This document shows positions 44,630 through 56,559 of a DNA stretch of 64,000 bases, in pieces. The notes below the pieces were generated by a model. The model did not search any database. It was not told the DNA's origin and saw nothing but the letters and a program-made list of their open reading frames with translations. The stretch's first letter is position 1; each line of letters opens with the position of its first letter. The position numbers were made by a program, and so were the translations under genes. The stretch comes from Symbiodinium microadriaticum (taxonomy: Eukaryota > Sar > Dinophyceae > Suessiales > Symbiodiniaceae): positions 186,001 through 250,000 of the forward strand of contig LSRX01000540.1 in assembly GCA_001939145.1 (NCBI GenBank). Reading direction: 5' to 3'.

Positions 44630-45600
44630 TTTTGTCGAAAGCTCCAGGCTGAAATCAGCAATCCCTCCAAGCCTTCAAACCCCCGGCGGGCACACATACA
44701 CCCCTCTGCACAACATCATGAATTCTGGAACTACCACTGCCTCTTATCGAGACCCCATGAGACCCCCTTGCCCCTTCTCCATCCTGGATCCTACCCTTCT
44801 GCCAATCACCAGGCACTGAAGGCACAAGCCCGGGCACTTCGATCCAAAGCCGATTCTCTTCGCAGCGGCTGGGCACCCAGCCGGGCCCGGCCGTCCCTGG
44901 GAAGGGGAGGAGGGTCGAGGAATGTCTTTGCAGACCGAATCTTGAAGTCCCACCCTAGTCCTACAAGCACATACGTCAGTCAGTAGCTCTGGAAAATCAG
45001 CAAGTGCGATTGGTGTATTCGGCCACACTAAGATCGCATCACAACCACCGTGCCTGGCAACCTTCGCTGGGGCCGCGCTTGACACCGAGTCCGACAGAGT
45101 CCTCGTCAAACCCATGCAGAATCAGTGCAGGGCTCTCTTTTGGAACACGGACCTTGTCTGCTTTGAGCTGCAGGTGGCCGTGGCTGCAGCTGTCCACGGC
45201 GTTCTGCTCATCGGATTCAGTGCCTGCATCCAGGCGGCGGCATCCAACAGGCCAGAGCGCCAAGCAACTTTGCTTGCACATCACGACGCCGCCTTCGCGT
45301 GGCAGGCACCTTCAGGATGCAATGCCATGGCTGGTTCGGCTCACAATCGTGTGCGGCGGGCTTTGGATTCACATGTCAGAATTGGAGGAGGGGGAGGAGC
45401 AGGAGGATTGGGATCGCGGACATGTCTCAAACGGTGGCAGTCGGAAAAGAGCCAGGTTCATGTTCTCTCTGGCTTGCTGCACATTGGCACGGACCTTGGT
45501 TTCCAATTTGTCTCCGTCAGGCATGGCCTTTCGATTTCTCAGGTTTACCTGGGACAAGGGAAGCAGGCGTTGGCCGCGGTTGGCGTAACCTTCAGCTTGG
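44630..45600. other. No firmly supported gene
   Basis: Two + frames overlap (45004-45588 and 45114-45911). A short acidic piece (ELEEGEEQEDWDRGH, about 45376-45420) could be an exon, but I cannot set limits. Confidence 0.3.
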
Positions 45601-45642
45601 ACGGAGACTTAGAGCTGCTTGTGAAAAACATGTGGCTATGCA

Positions 45643-45954
45643 TTGGATATCGCTGGTGTCCTCCTAGGAAAGCATCCTGCTACACTGCTTGGCAAGCTTT
45701 TCCACAAGCCATGCGGGCCGAGTTCCGCTGGCATACTACGCGACTCGGGCTTTGTTCCAGATCCAAACATGTACGTTTTTGCTGCGCAGAGTGGACTGGA
45801 AAACATCGCGGGTTGTGCCGAGGAAGTGTTGGTTGGTGGCACAGTGACAGCTGTCCTCAGTCAAGTTGGACTGGCTGCGCAAAGCTCGCAGGCAAGTGCC
45901 AAGAGAAGTAGCACAGGCCATTTTCCTGCAGAGAAGCGTCGACATACAAGCTGA
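45643..45954 (+). CDS. Possible exon, Gly/Ala/Leu-rich
   Basis: Frame MDIAGVLLGKHPATLLGKLF, DSGFVPDPNMYVFAAQSG then LENIAGCAEEVLVGGTVTAV LSQVG and a Ser/Lys/Arg tail to TGA. The central part looks like a folded domain (hydrophobic alternation, VGGTV turn), but I do not recognise it. Confidence 0.4.
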   Translation: MDIAGVLLGKHPATLLGKLFHKPCGPSSAGILRDSGFVPDPNMYVFAAQSGLENIAGCAEEVLVGGTVTAVLSQVGLAAQSSQASAKRSSTGHFPAEKRRHTS

Positions 45955-46589
45955 CAGGAACAGCGAAAGTTGAAATTTTCTCCACACGGCCTTCAGTTAG
46001 ACAAAGGCTAACAAATGAATCCTGCAGTCAGTTTGTGCTGTTGACTGTTTTCGCTGCTGCAGCGTCCTTGCGAATTCCGAGCTGACACGTACGTTGGTGA
46101 GCACTGCCCAAAGTTGGCGGGTGCTCGATGAAAGCTCAGTGTGAAGAGCTACACGTCTCGAGCAGCGTAGCTTTGCAAGAAAGTCAGCAGCAATTGCCTC
46201 GCTTCTGTCAGCCAGCAATTGGCTAGAGAAGGTCGTGTAGAGGCTCTGGAGCGTTCGACTGACCCCACCTGCCCATGCAAGCAACAGACACGCATGTGCA
46301 AGGCAGTGGGCTTTTCTCATGCCTCGGACTGCAACTGAAGGCTCTCTTCTGTCCGCGCCCGGCTGGCTGCAGCCGAGAGGTGGGGCTTGGGATCGAAGGC
46401 GTCATGGCTTGAGCATGCGCCTGAGCGCGAAGCATTCCAAAAGCAACCTGCAGCGGTCGACCTGCGGCAAACTGACCCGACAAGCGATTAATGAAGTGGC
46501 CAGCGCAGCCATTTACAAGGTAGTCTTAATGCTAGCTGTGCACCAGCAGGCGTGAACATGCAACATTTTCACAATCCATCGGACAAGCC

Positions 46590-46810
46590 TTGGAGGAAGA
46601 CGGCGCACTCCATTACGACCGTCCCACTGACAGGCGTAATCGGGAGTTGCTCGAGGACCTGCAGAGCACGCTCCAGGCCGTCTCGCTTTGCAATGTGTTA
46701 CTCCGTGGCATGGCCTTGACTCTGTCGAGAAGTTGCGGCCTCGAGCTCAAGATTGAGCCATGGGTTCGAGCAGCGCCATCAAGAGCAACAGGAAGGGAAA
46801 CAGACTCGAA
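46590..46810 (+). CDS. Possible exon, helical
   Basis: Frame EEDGALHYDRPTDRRNRELL then EDLQSTLQAVSLCNVLLRGM. The first 45 residues are convincing as a helix; the tail overlaps the next candidate gene start at 46760. Confidence 0.35.
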
Positions 46811-46999
46811 TTGAATTCCCGAAGGGTAAACCAGCAGAATGGAGCCCACCAGCACCAGGCTGGCCGGCCGCCGGTCTCTGCACCGGTGCCCGTCGGGGGA
46901 CCCGTGACCCATGGAAGTCCAAATTCAGGGAAACAGGGAAAGGAGCGAGGCAAGGGATGTTGCATTGTTGCATGCATGGGGACATGGAGGTTTCGCTAG
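46760..46999 (+). CDS. Possible gene start with N-myristoylation-type N-terminus
   Basis: ATG in a gagccATGG context at 46760 gives MGSSSAIKSNRKGNRLELNS then a Gly/Pro/Gln-rich linker (QHQAGRPPVSAPVPVGGPV). Gly at position 2 with Ser at 6 or nearby and Lys after it fits an N-myristoyl signal as found on CDPKs and phosphatases; that is inference. The rest of the protein is not visible in this frame. Confidence 0.35.
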   Translation: MGSSSAIKSNRKGNRLELNSRRVNQQNGAHQHQAGRPPVSAPVPVGGPVTHGSPNSGKQGKERGKGCCIVACMGTWRFR

Positions 47000-48425
47000 G
47001 ACTTGCGTGTATGTGCCTTTGCTCTGCTGTGGCTACTGACATCCTTTGCCGACATTGACTGGAAGGCAACTGCACCGGGAAGTGCCATGCAACAAACAGC
47101 AGAGCAATGAAAACATGCAGTAGGGTTCTGGTTGTTGTTGATTGTGGTTCTAGGTCAAGCATAGCCATTGCTATCAGATATCACGGAGAGAGTTCCTGCC
47201 GCATCTGAAGCTTGCCTGGGCTATGAGACCCTAAGGGTACCAGCTGCGATGAGGGGCAAGAATGTCCACAATAGCAATGTCGAAGTTGAAACGCGCGATA
47301 AACTCTAAACAGCAAATGAAAGAAAGCAGATATCGGATCTAGGTGTAACCGCTGCAAGGTCACTCTACCGGCTCCCCCGACGAGCCTTCCTCAAAAGGAC
47401 TGGCCTGGGGATTTCGGATGTACGGCACGGCTTCACGACATGGGGTCCGAGAAGTCTCGGGGAGATGGCAGAACAATCGAAGTTACTTTGTCCACGTTAT
47501 CGCCATGGTTTCGGTGGTGACACAATACAAGCGACACTGACATTAAATGCCGCGGATCTGCCCCGAAGAGAATGTCTCACAGAAACCTCTTGAATGGATC
47601 ACTCTTGCAATCGGTTTGGCAATTGAGACATGCAAATCGTGCCACAGCATCCTTTGCAGCGCGAGCGCGGTAATCATCGAAGGGCAACGAGTCAGTGAGG
47701 ATTGCAGCATTTGTCTCGCGATCTTGCACTTGCAACTGCACGTCTCAGGGTGCAGTGATAGAGCGAGACTCGCTGCGCCGTCCTGAGAAGTTTCGAAGCC
47801 TGATGTGCTCGAATGTGTTGCTGGCTGTTTTGTGTACTTGCCGCATGTTCTCCTGTTCAGGTGGCAGCACCGAGAGCAGGAGGAGCGTTGGCGGCAGCCA
47901 CCTGGATGGCACATAAGTCCTTATACGTGTGTGCAGTGTGTACATGTAGATATCATCGAAGCCAAGCATGCAGGTGTAATGAGAGCGCGGGGCTTTGCTG
48001 AAAGTTCCAGGTTTCAGAAAGACTGCTGGGTTCGGATAGTTTGTGTGATTTTGAGGCATCCCAGGATCGTAAGGAACCAAGGACTGAAACAAGGCGACAT
48101 GCAAGTACCGTAGTCAGTAGTGCTTCTTTGGTGCAAGGTACCCCCCCTGTTAAGATGTCTTTTTGCAGAGGCAGTTGTGGAGCCGCCAGAGAGTCTTGGC
48201 TTAATTTCCGGGAAGCAAGTCGAGATCACTTATGACGACAGCTTGTGTGTTTCTGGGCCCCAGCATGCGTAGCATGTGAGGGCTGTCTTCCAGTCCGGAC
48301 TGCCGGTGTTTGAGGACAAAGTGCAGAAAAAGATGTATGGCAACTTCAAGAGCAGCAAAAGGCCTGGAGCCGATACCCTCTCCTGCTGCGCATGCAGCGA
48401 AATGACTTAAACCTGACCATAGACT
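47000..48425. other. No firmly supported gene
   Basis: A + frame at 47547-47786 (GLAIETCKSCHSILCSA) is Cys-rich and weak. Other frames conflict. Confidence 0.3.
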
Positions 48426-48427
48426 TT

Positions 48428-48505
48428 TGGTACAGGAGAAGGAGGAGCAGCTAAAGCGACAGCAAGAAGAGCATCAACGGCAGCTGTTAAATATGTCGCT
48501 TTATT
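48428..48505 (+). CDS. Coiled-coil exon
   Basis: Frame LVQEKEEQLKRQQEEHQRQ followed by LLNMSLYLH. Heptad-like Leu/Gln/Glu/Lys pattern. Starts after an acttttg-type stretch; exon limits approximate. Probably linked with the exons at 48.65-49.56 kb on the same strand. Confidence 0.45.
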
Positions 48506-48652
48506 TGCATGTAAGGAGGACTCGCTCACCTTCTATCGGCGACATGACGACGATCTGCCAGTAAGCCTGAAGTAGGCTTTGGGTTTTGTAGATTAACTGA
48601 GAAAGAACAACGCGGCCTTTGAGACCTTTGGAAGCCAAGGCAGCCAAAGGAA

Positions 48653-49027
48653 TTGCCGATTGACAGCACCATCGCGATGAATTCGGACTCTTACAGAGTT
48701 GTTAGCACGAGTTACACCGAGCAGGAGCATGGAGGGATGTGGAGTGTTTGCGGGGTTGCCAACGTGAGACAAACCCTAAAGCCCTCAAGCAGGCTAGTGC
48801 GCCGAAACCTGGAAGTCACATACCTTGAGGAGGATGGAGGCGGGTCGATAAGCAGCAGCACCTCGACACTCAAGCGCAGCAATGCTGGTCGAGGCACGGA
48901 CGTTCCGAAGCGAGTGGGCGAGTGCCGTAAATCACAAGGTGCGATGAGCTCGTCCGTGCCAGGTAGTAGGCTGACTCGGCTGCCAAGTGCCCCAAGCGTG
49001 CGCGGCCCTCAGGTGGCTTGGATCTAG
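48653..49027 (+). CDS. Hypothetical exon, Ser/Arg-rich C-terminal part
   Basis: Frame with YRVVSTSYTEQEHGGMWSV, RRNLEVTYLEEDGGGSISSS and KRSNAGRGTDVPKRVGECRK, ending GPQVAWI at a TAG. The Ser/Arg/Pro tail looks disordered. Family unknown. Confidence 0.4.
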   Translation: MPIDSTIAMNSDSYRVVSTSYTEQEHGGMWSVCGVANVRQTLKPSSRLVRRNLEVTYLEEDGGGSISSSTSTLKRSNAGRGTDVPKRVGECRKSQGAMSSSVPGSRLTRLPSAPSVRGPQVAWI

Positions 49028-49379
49028 GACGCTTTCAAAGCGAGTAGCATACTGCCCGCACAAGCCCCTTCTGGCTGCGTCCTTGGCCAACTTGCTGGGT
49101 AAACAGGGAGTTGGACTCCACAAAGATCGAGGAAACTGGCGTGCCCACCCCAGATTGAGCTTGGCAGCGTGTGTTGTGCTGTGTGCATTCCTGTGCCGGG
49201 AACGCTCGAAGGTCATCTGATTCATGGGGTTTGGAATAGCTTACACGGACCGCTCACACTGGAGCGCCTTATCGAAGCTATGAATTGCAGGGCATCATTA
49301 GAACGTCAACTGTTTGGTCTCAATTGCCTTCGGCGTGGCCTGTCTGTCCATGTCCAACTGCAACCGTGCGCTGTGGGTT

Positions 49380-49557
49380 CTGCCCTTGGCACAGCAGGTG
49401 CTTGACTTGCTTGGTTGGACGACTCGAAAACCAGGTTGTTCTCGTGCTCGTCAGAGTGCTTTTCCAAAATGTCCGGAGGCCGAGATTGGGGCAGCGCTGC
49501 GGCGAGCAGCGCGGCAGCGGAGGGCTGCCAAGACCAGGAGAGCAGAACTCGCTGAGG
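49380..49557 (+). CDS. Probable exon ending at a GT donor
   Basis: Frame LPLAQQVLDLLGWTTRKPGC, SRARQSAFPKCPEAEIGAAL then RRAARQRRAAKTRRAELAEV, stopping at gag|gtattg (GT donor near 49558). The Arg/Ala helix could bind RNA or be a coiled coil. Same strand as the coiled-coil exon at 48.43 kb. Confidence 0.5.
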
Positions 49558-50213
49558 TATTGATGTCTATTTCGGGACGGCCCCCAGCTGGATCTAGCTG
49601 GCATCAAGCACCAAAACAGGGCGGCACAGCTTGGGGCTTTGTGCAACTTATCCGTTTGCATCGCAGCTCAAGTAGTCCCGAACATTGTTGCCTAGATGAG
49701 CCGAACATCAGCGAGGGCTCATAGTGTCTCTTCAGATCCTTGTTCAAGAGTCCTCACACCCAAGCGGTACAATAGTAACATCAAGCCTGAACTTGAATGT
49801 AACGTTCCAAGCCGTTAAATCCAAAACACGACTCCCCAGCCAGATGCCGTCTGACGCCCGATTGGTGAGCACAAACAACCCCAGGAGTCTGGACGACGAA
49901 TACGTTAGATTCGTCCGGGATGCGCGTTACTTCCTCAGGACACTGAAGACTGCGATGCGAGTTACATGCTGTGGACGTGGGCAGGAAATATCAGAAAATC
50001 TGTGGGAGGCCCGAACCCTCATACCGAGATCTAGGGGGGGCACCAAACTCACGGTGCTGCGAGACACCCCATGTCCCAATTGAGTTAAGCCGGGAGAAGA
50101 TCGCAGAGCCTGCCATGTACGATGAGATGGTGTGCTTAACAACAGTGGGTTCAACTCTTCCCACTTCAAGTTTGGGGGCCCCCTTCAACAGTAGATTCAA
50201 TAGATTCTCTTCT

Positions 50214-50404
50214 CCCAGAAGGTTACAAGGAGCAGATGGCTTGTCTATTGGCAGCAGTCACAGAAAGAGCTAGAGCTCTCGCCCTATCTTCTGGAAGTTC
50301 GTGGACGCGAAGTAGATCCTGTCAGCTTCAACTCTGGCTCAGGTCGCGCAGATGCAGCATCTTTACCCATCCGAGTTCCGCAGGCCAGGGTCTCTATATA
50401 AAGG
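50214..50404 (+). CDS. Probable exon, two adjacent frames
   Basis: LPEGYKEQMACLLAAVTE (about 50214-50265) passes into QKELELSPYLLEVRGREV with DPVSFNSGSGRADAASLP and a TAA after RVSI (about 50400). Protein-like in both, with a phase change between. No family. Confidence 0.4.
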
Positions 50405-51029
50405 TGGCCATGTGCTCAGGGTCTCCCCGATTCCCCCTCCTTCCTGCGGATGGGATGGGTAAATTGCGTTTGGATTTCGCTTTGTGGCACGGGGTGTGGG
50501 TGGGTGTGCTTCCCTGATTTCCGAATATTATCCGAATCTACCACTTGACGCTGTCTCCCTCTATGTAAACGTGAATGGATGTAAGGGTCACGAGCCAATA
50601 TCAATATCCATCAAACGACGCCAGTCAGAAGGACGTCGCCATGATGATGATGATCATCATCATCATCTCCATGGTTTCAGTCTTTGGCGTTTTCGTGCAC
50701 ACGCACTGTCCAGGTCCCAAAACATCAACTGTCTCGCGGATTTCGCTGCAATGACTGCTGCCACTTTTCAAGCATCCCATTCCAGAAACAGCAACTGTCA
50801 CGAGGACTGCCTCTCCCAGCCCTGCCCCATCGCTGTGACTGTTGTGACTGTCTGTAAACCCTTTGGTACATTCTTGCAAGGCCACGGTCGAGAAAACGAC
50901 AACTGTCACGGGGATTCCGGGGTGTTGCGACTTTTGAGACATCACCGCAAGGGCTGGGTGCAAAACGACACCCGGTACAGACCATGCCACGGGGTGCGGG
51001 GCGGGAGGTGAACGCCAGATGCCTGGCCA

Positions 51030-51180
51030 CATTACGTCTGTGTGTGTGTGTATGTATGTATGTATGCATGCATGTATGTATGTATGTAGGCAGGCAGGCA
51101 GGCAGGCAGGCAGGTAGGTAGGTAGGTAGGTAGGTAGGTATACGGTATATGACGGTATATGTATGTGTGTATACATCTAT
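51030..51180 (+). repeat. Compound microsatellite GT / GTAT / GGCA / GGTA
   Basis: gtgtgtgtgtgtatgtatgt, then gcatgcatgtatgtatg, then (GGCA) about six units and (GGTA) about seven units, then tatacggtatatgacggtat. A series of related tetranucleotides produced by stepwise mutation. Confidence 0.95.
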
Positions 51181-51189
51181 GTGTTTTTC

Positions 51190-51640
51190 AGCTTGAAAAC
51201 GGTCGCACCCCTCAATGGATCAAAGAAGTGGTGTCGGTTTTTCGTCGCGGCCTGGCGGGAACATTCAAAGTTCGTGTGAGGATGCCTTTCGGCATGAAGC
51301 TGTGCCGGCGAGGAGCTTTGTTTTCAGTTGGCAACGTCCAGATGCATCTTTAACCGTGCCGAGTCTTGTCAGTGCACTAGAGCGCTTGCTTGAGGATATG
51401 GGCGTGGACAGCCAAAAGAGAGTCTGCTGTAGCTCTGGAAGTCGCGCAGGACGCAAGGCGAGTTTGCATGGCCCTCAGTTCCGCACGCCACGAGGACCTG
51501 CTTGCTGAACTCTTGTGGAGCGCGATTGAAGTTACCGTTTGCCTTTGCATGCCAGAACTATGCCGCCTTCATCCACTGTCCCAGGTAGAGCCTTTCGTGC
51601 TGAGTGACCTGGTGGCTGGCCAGGCCTTGCACTAGGCGGG
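51190..51640 (+). CDS. Possible exon pair
   Basis: LENGRTPQWIKEVVSVFRRG then LAGTFKVRVRMPFGMK (51190 on), followed in another frame by SLVSALERLLEDMGVDSQ (about 51360) and by AKRESAVALEVAQDARRVCM then ALSSARHEDLLAELLWSAIE (about 51411-51530). Each piece looks like helical protein; the frame changes need introns I cannot place. Family unknown. Confidence 0.4.
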
Positions 51641-52634
51641 CAGGACAGGGGCTGAGGGCTGCTCCACACCATCAAGTAGGACGTATTCTGTTTCCAGTCT
51701 TACTAAATGAAACAAGACTCACTTTACCGTGGCGTTTGATTGTCAGATGAGCAAACAGTGGTGAGGCGGATGAGAAGCAGCCAAGTGGTGAACGAGTTAC
51801 CAGTGTACAGACAGCCGGGTCAGTCACTGCACACGTGTTGCTGCAAAGTGCCGATGGATGTGTAGCACAACATCAAGACATCTCACAGGCTTGGAGTGAT
51901 GCCGAGCACGGCGCAAGCACGCAAGCATGACGCATGAGGTTCCAGTCACATCCAGTCACTCTTTGTGGTAGCGTTTGCAGTGACAGGGGCTCCAGGGGTA
52001 TTGTGGAGCAGGGGTAGCTACGTGAAGCATCCTGTTTGAAGGTGGCTGTAGCAGTTTGCAAACAAGGCAACACAGACGAGATGCAGAAAAGATGATCCAG
52101 AGTTCTCGGCATTTGGAGCTCATGACTGCTGAAGCTTCTACACTTCCATCGCTTCAGCCTTTGGCTCGAGCTCGAAAAACTCAGACCCTCCTGGCCTCCC
52201 ATCTTGCGGAACAGGGAATGCCCAAGGACAGGCTTGGGGGACATGGGCTCCACAGTACCAGGGAGTTGTTGACCCGACAGCGAACATGGCAAATGCACCA
52301 CTGAGTGAGGGGCGAAGAGGTTGTTAAGGAAAATGGTGGGGGGGGGGACAAGGGGAAGGTGAAATGCAGGCAAAACAGCCGGCAAACCCATCTCCATTTC
52401 TGAAAGGGTCCAGACGGCTGAAGGCGTACCTTGAGGTAACTAGAAGATCCCGCCGAACCTGCCGAATGTCACGGAAAGTCGATGAAACAGTGAAAGCCTC
52501 CCAGCACTGATCTGGTTCACCTTCATTGAAATGTGCGGAGCATGTGTGCAGCATGATCTCAACACAATTTGATGTTGTTTCTGAACGTATGCCGGCAGCC
52601 TTTTTAACTTACAAACTGACATTGGGCTGCCGCT

Positions 52635-54496
52635 ATGAATTTGAGCTTGAAATCCTCCAACGCGCCAGTCACAGCAAGCCTAATCACTCGACGGTTCCAG
52701 GAAGTCGAGGGAGAGAATGCGGCGGCGACCGATGCGGACCTGACGCTTCAGTCGCTCTTCCGAGTGGACAACAAGGTGGTTCTGGTTACAGGACGGGGGG
52801 ATATGACGTTTGAAAATGATTCGGGGACCCTGTGTCCAATTAGTGCTCTCATACCATACCTTTGACAATACATCTATCTTGCTCGGTTCGGCGTCATGCT
52901 TGCGAGTTTGCCAAATTATCCTAATGCGAGGTGGCGGATCTGGCATCGGTGCCATGATTGCCTCTGGATTTGTGCAGCCGCTCGGCTTCCATGCACCACC
53001 ATGCGAAGCGCCCCACCCTTGACCCTCGGTCACAGAATCTTGAATCATGCGCAACATGCTACGATCAACACTTGCACAGGTCTTTTGTCCACCGCTTTCC
53101 ATCTTGCTTTTTTCCGAGAAGCCAGCAACTAGAAATTACCAGCAGAATGGCTCGCAAGGAATGGCTGTCGCGTGTACATTGCCTCCCGGAAGGACGGACA
53201 GGGCCACTGCTGCTAGTCGGCCGTGGTTGCCTTGTCGCGACCAGAGGAAGCAGAAGGTGCGCAGCACTTCAACTGATATGACAGGATACTTCCAAGTATG
53301 CTGCCGAGCTGACTTCCAAAGGACCTTGCCGAGTTTCGAAGATCTGTGCATGACAACCTAGCACGCCAAAAACGATATGCTGAACATACACTGCAGCAGT
53401 GTGTCATGGGTCCCGATTTGCCAGACAGGATCATGTCGTTCAGAACCGCCGGCTGAGCAGGACCAGGTTGCTGCACAGCTCTCACCTGCGATATCAGTCT
53501 CTTTGCTCCACTGGACAGTTAGAGCATGTTTTTGCTAGTACTCGTGACCATTCACGTCATTGCAAACTGCAGGCAGACCGTAACTGCACCGAAACTTCTT
53601 CCCACGGTGAGCTCAGGCAAGTACGATCAACAAAAGATCTTGATCGATTCCATTCAAAAAGCTGAGGGGAAGCTGCACGCCAGTCCCTCGGTGCTCCAGG
53701 CATGACTGCCGGAAGACACTAGCTCCTGGCTCCTCACAAAGCGGCTGAGATCCTGGTCAACAACAGCGGGACAAACTTCAATGCACCCCTGGGAAGCTTG
53801 GCGAATGCCCGTGGTTTGAGTGGAGACGCTTCCTCAAGAACGCAGACTGCTCGAGTTCAGGAAAGTACAGCCCGGAGATGTTCGAAAAGGTTATGCAGTT
53901 GAACACCAACGCCGTGTTTGCTTTGACACAGTCTCCTTGAAGCATGGTTGAGCGAAGCCTGGATGTTGACCGTCGGCGGTAGTTCGCACGCATTGAGTTT
54001 CGCAGACTAACTGACGCATGGTCATGTTTGACAATCTGACAAACAGCTGCCAAGGTTGGCTGTGCCTTTGATGGAGTCCTCAACATCAAGGGATGATCCT
54101 GGCAGCCGCTTCGGTGAAACATTGCCTCTAAAGTTTGTTCAATTTCTGTTGCGGATAGAACACGATTCGTTTCTCACAAGCTGCGAGTTGCGCTGAGCTC
54201 TGCGAGTTTCTTTTCAGGAATAGTCCACATCTCTTCCGTGAACGGCCTGCAGACTCCGCTGATCGACACTTTTGCGTACAGCTCCAGCAAAGCTGCTGCC
54301 GCTCCCTGAGGGACTGCGAAATCCGAAATCGGCGATTTCAATGATCTTCCTCTTACAGCAGCTCCCTGCACTCTTTGTGTTTGAGGTGGTCATGCTCTCC
54401 AAGCACCTTGCGGGAGCTTTGGGTCCACGACACATCACGTCCAACTGCATTTGCCCTGGGCCCTTCATGTCGCGGATGATGCGAGGGACCATCCAG
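52635..54496 (+). CDS. Short-chain dehydrogenase/reductase (SDR), multi-exon
   Basis: NAD(P)-dependent oxidoreductase of the classical SDR fold. Exon 1 (52635-52791) ends LFRVDNKVVLVTG. Exon 2 from 52931 continues GGSGIGAMIASGFVQ, together forming TGxxxGIG for the cofactor. Later exons: SGKYDQQKILIDSIQKAEG (about 53617-53678, GC donor), ILVNNSGTNFNAPL (53750 on, NNxG box), KYSPEMFEKVMQLNTNAVF (53861 on), GIVHISSVNGLQTPLIDTFA then YSSSKAA (54218-54297) with catalytic Ser (54232-54237), Tyr (54277) and Lys (54289), and VVMLSKHLAGALGPRHITSN with CICPGPFMSRMM (54386-54496). It resembles the RhlG-like / 3-oxoacyl reductase branch; the substrate is not determined. Donors are mostly GC, and GA at exon 1 (acag|gacggg). 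One segment after exon 2 (expected A-K-V-x-I-x-S-R) is not clearly located. Confidence 0.88.
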
Positions 54497-54499
54497 GCA

Positions 54500-55745
54500 G
54501 TTTCCAGTTTGAGCCTCGTAGCTCCATCTTCCATCATCAACATCCAAGCATCCTGACCGATGTCTACACTCTAAGATTTCAGGTCTCGGCTTGGATCGTA
54601 CCTCCTGGGTTCGATACTCGTTGCAACTAACATTCCTCTGCTACAAGATGCTTTCGTGCAGCGACACTGATTCTGTGGTTGTTGCCGTTCCGACTGCCGT
54701 GGTGTCACCCTTTCAATCCTAGCATATGCCAGCCGTGGCGTGCATGGATGGATGCTTCGCCTGGCATGCAAAGCCTTGACACCTGGACCAGGCTGTCGGT
54801 GAGGATGGCATCGCTGGCAGCACAGCCCTTTCCCGGTTAGGGTTGCCTTCCGACATTGCAGGTGGGCAGAATCGCCACAGCTTGAGTTTCGCGAGTCCTG
54901 CAGCACGCCTGGCCAGGTGCCTGCCTTTTCCTTTGCAGCCGCGCCGGCTCTTTCGTCACGGGCACCGAGTTCGCCCTTGATGGCGGTTCGCTGGTAAGTC
55001 GTGCTCCGAAGAGCAGCTACTGAGCGTTTCTGTTTTCGTTGTAGCACCGCCGAGAAAGTCTGAATTAAACACCAGCAGCACCTCTCTTATTATGGCTCTG
55101 GCAGTTTGCTTCCAGATGCTTCCAAACTGTTTAAGTTTCACTTCCGGGTCTTTATTGCAGAGCTGAATCAGCTCCGTCTAGTAGGCCACGCAGAAGTCGA
55201 AAAAACAGTCACGACTGTGGCTCTGTCCTCTTGCATGTGGATACCATGAAGTGGTTGACTCGCCAGTGCCCCACTCACTATCGAAGCCATCAGTGGCATC
55301 AAGCCAGCTAGTGCTGGCACCATGTGGAGCACGGGAGCATGTACTCGCTATTCACCAAAGGCCAACTCCCAGAAAAAGGTTGCACATGCACCAAAGCCAT
55401 AATCAGGAACCCTACAAGTCCACACCTCCGCGCACCGACTCCTGCATGAAAGAAGCATGTGAAGCATGATGACCAAGGCAACATGCCACTACGAGTCGAC
55501 CTGACTGAGTCATCGCTCGTCCAACATTTCGAGAAGGATAATTCCGATTGTGATGATTGGTTTTTCTGCCACGGCTAGCTGACGGCCATGGTGCACATCT
55601 TGGTTTCACTTCTTCGACTGTCTTCATCATGACTTGTGAGCTCGTGCCAACTGCGAAGCGCTTGCAGATGCCATGCGTGGGAAGCCGAGGTGCTGCCAGT
55701 GGGAGGCATGGGCTCCTCCATGGGGGGGCCTCCCCCACAGCAGGC
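54500..55745. other. No supported gene
   Basis: Conflicting short frames; the C-terminal exon(s) of the SDR gene may lie in the first part but are not recognised. Confidence 0.35.
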
Positions 55746-55747
55746 CT

Positions 55748-56308
55748 GAAAGCTTTCAGGATGACTGGGAGTTCAAAATCTGTCGGGCATTGTGCGGGCT
55801 TGGACTGAGATTCTTTGCTACCAGGTACTCCTTACTATGCCGTACCTCAAGGCTGCCCTGGTCGCGGACAGCATCTTAGAGTCTTAGAGCGAGCGTTCCC
55901 AGAAGACCTGCGTTGCATGGAAGTAGCACCGGCTGCGGTCAACCCACATGTTTATCCCAGGTCACTATGGTTGTTATCGGCGAGTTTGTGGCCACATACT
56001 TCAACGAGGATGCTGGGGACGGGTCATTCAGGCCCTCGTTGGTCAGCAACCTCTTTGCAAGCCGGCAAAAGGCAATATCGGACTGCTTGACGCCTTTGTT
56101 CGGCATCCTCGTTCTCAGAGATGCTGGGAGCTTGCAGTTCATGCGCCAGTCTGACTTTCGACACAGCCCGCACACTGCAAATCGGCATGAAGTCGTGCAC
56201 GCGCGGGGACTTGTGCTGAAAGTCGGTTTATGGACGATGACTTCCATGCTTCAGGTCACACAGGCTGGTCAGTGTGTGCTTTGCCTGGGGTGTGGCTGGC
56301 ATGATTGA
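55748..56308 (+). CDS. Unidentified protein, two or three exons
   Basis: SFQDDWEFKICRALCGLGLR (55751 on) ends at accag|gtactc (GT donor near 55824). VLERAFPEDLRCMEVAPAA then VNPHVYPR (about 55876-55960) follows, then in another phase MVVIGEFVATYFNEDAGDGS with FRPSLVSNLFASRQKAIS (about 55967-56090), open to a TGA at 56306. Well-formed protein text with acidic and aromatic residues, but no family recognised. Exon joins uncertain. Confidence 0.5.
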
Positions 56309-56559
56309 TTTGCGATTAACTTTCGTGCCGGCATCCGAGTGCATCCTGCATGACCTCTCAGACATGAATTCTGCCGCCAGGGTGATCTCGGGCATTTGTC
56401 TCAGCTGTGTGAATCTTTGTGGTAGATGCCCGCGGCCAGTCATCGCTGAGAGACTTTTGAGACGAAGCTGGCGCAACAGTACTACTTGGTAGAGGCAAGT
56501 AGTGCAAGAACAAGATGACAGAGACTCTTGGCGTTTTGGAGAGCATGGCATTTGTGCGA

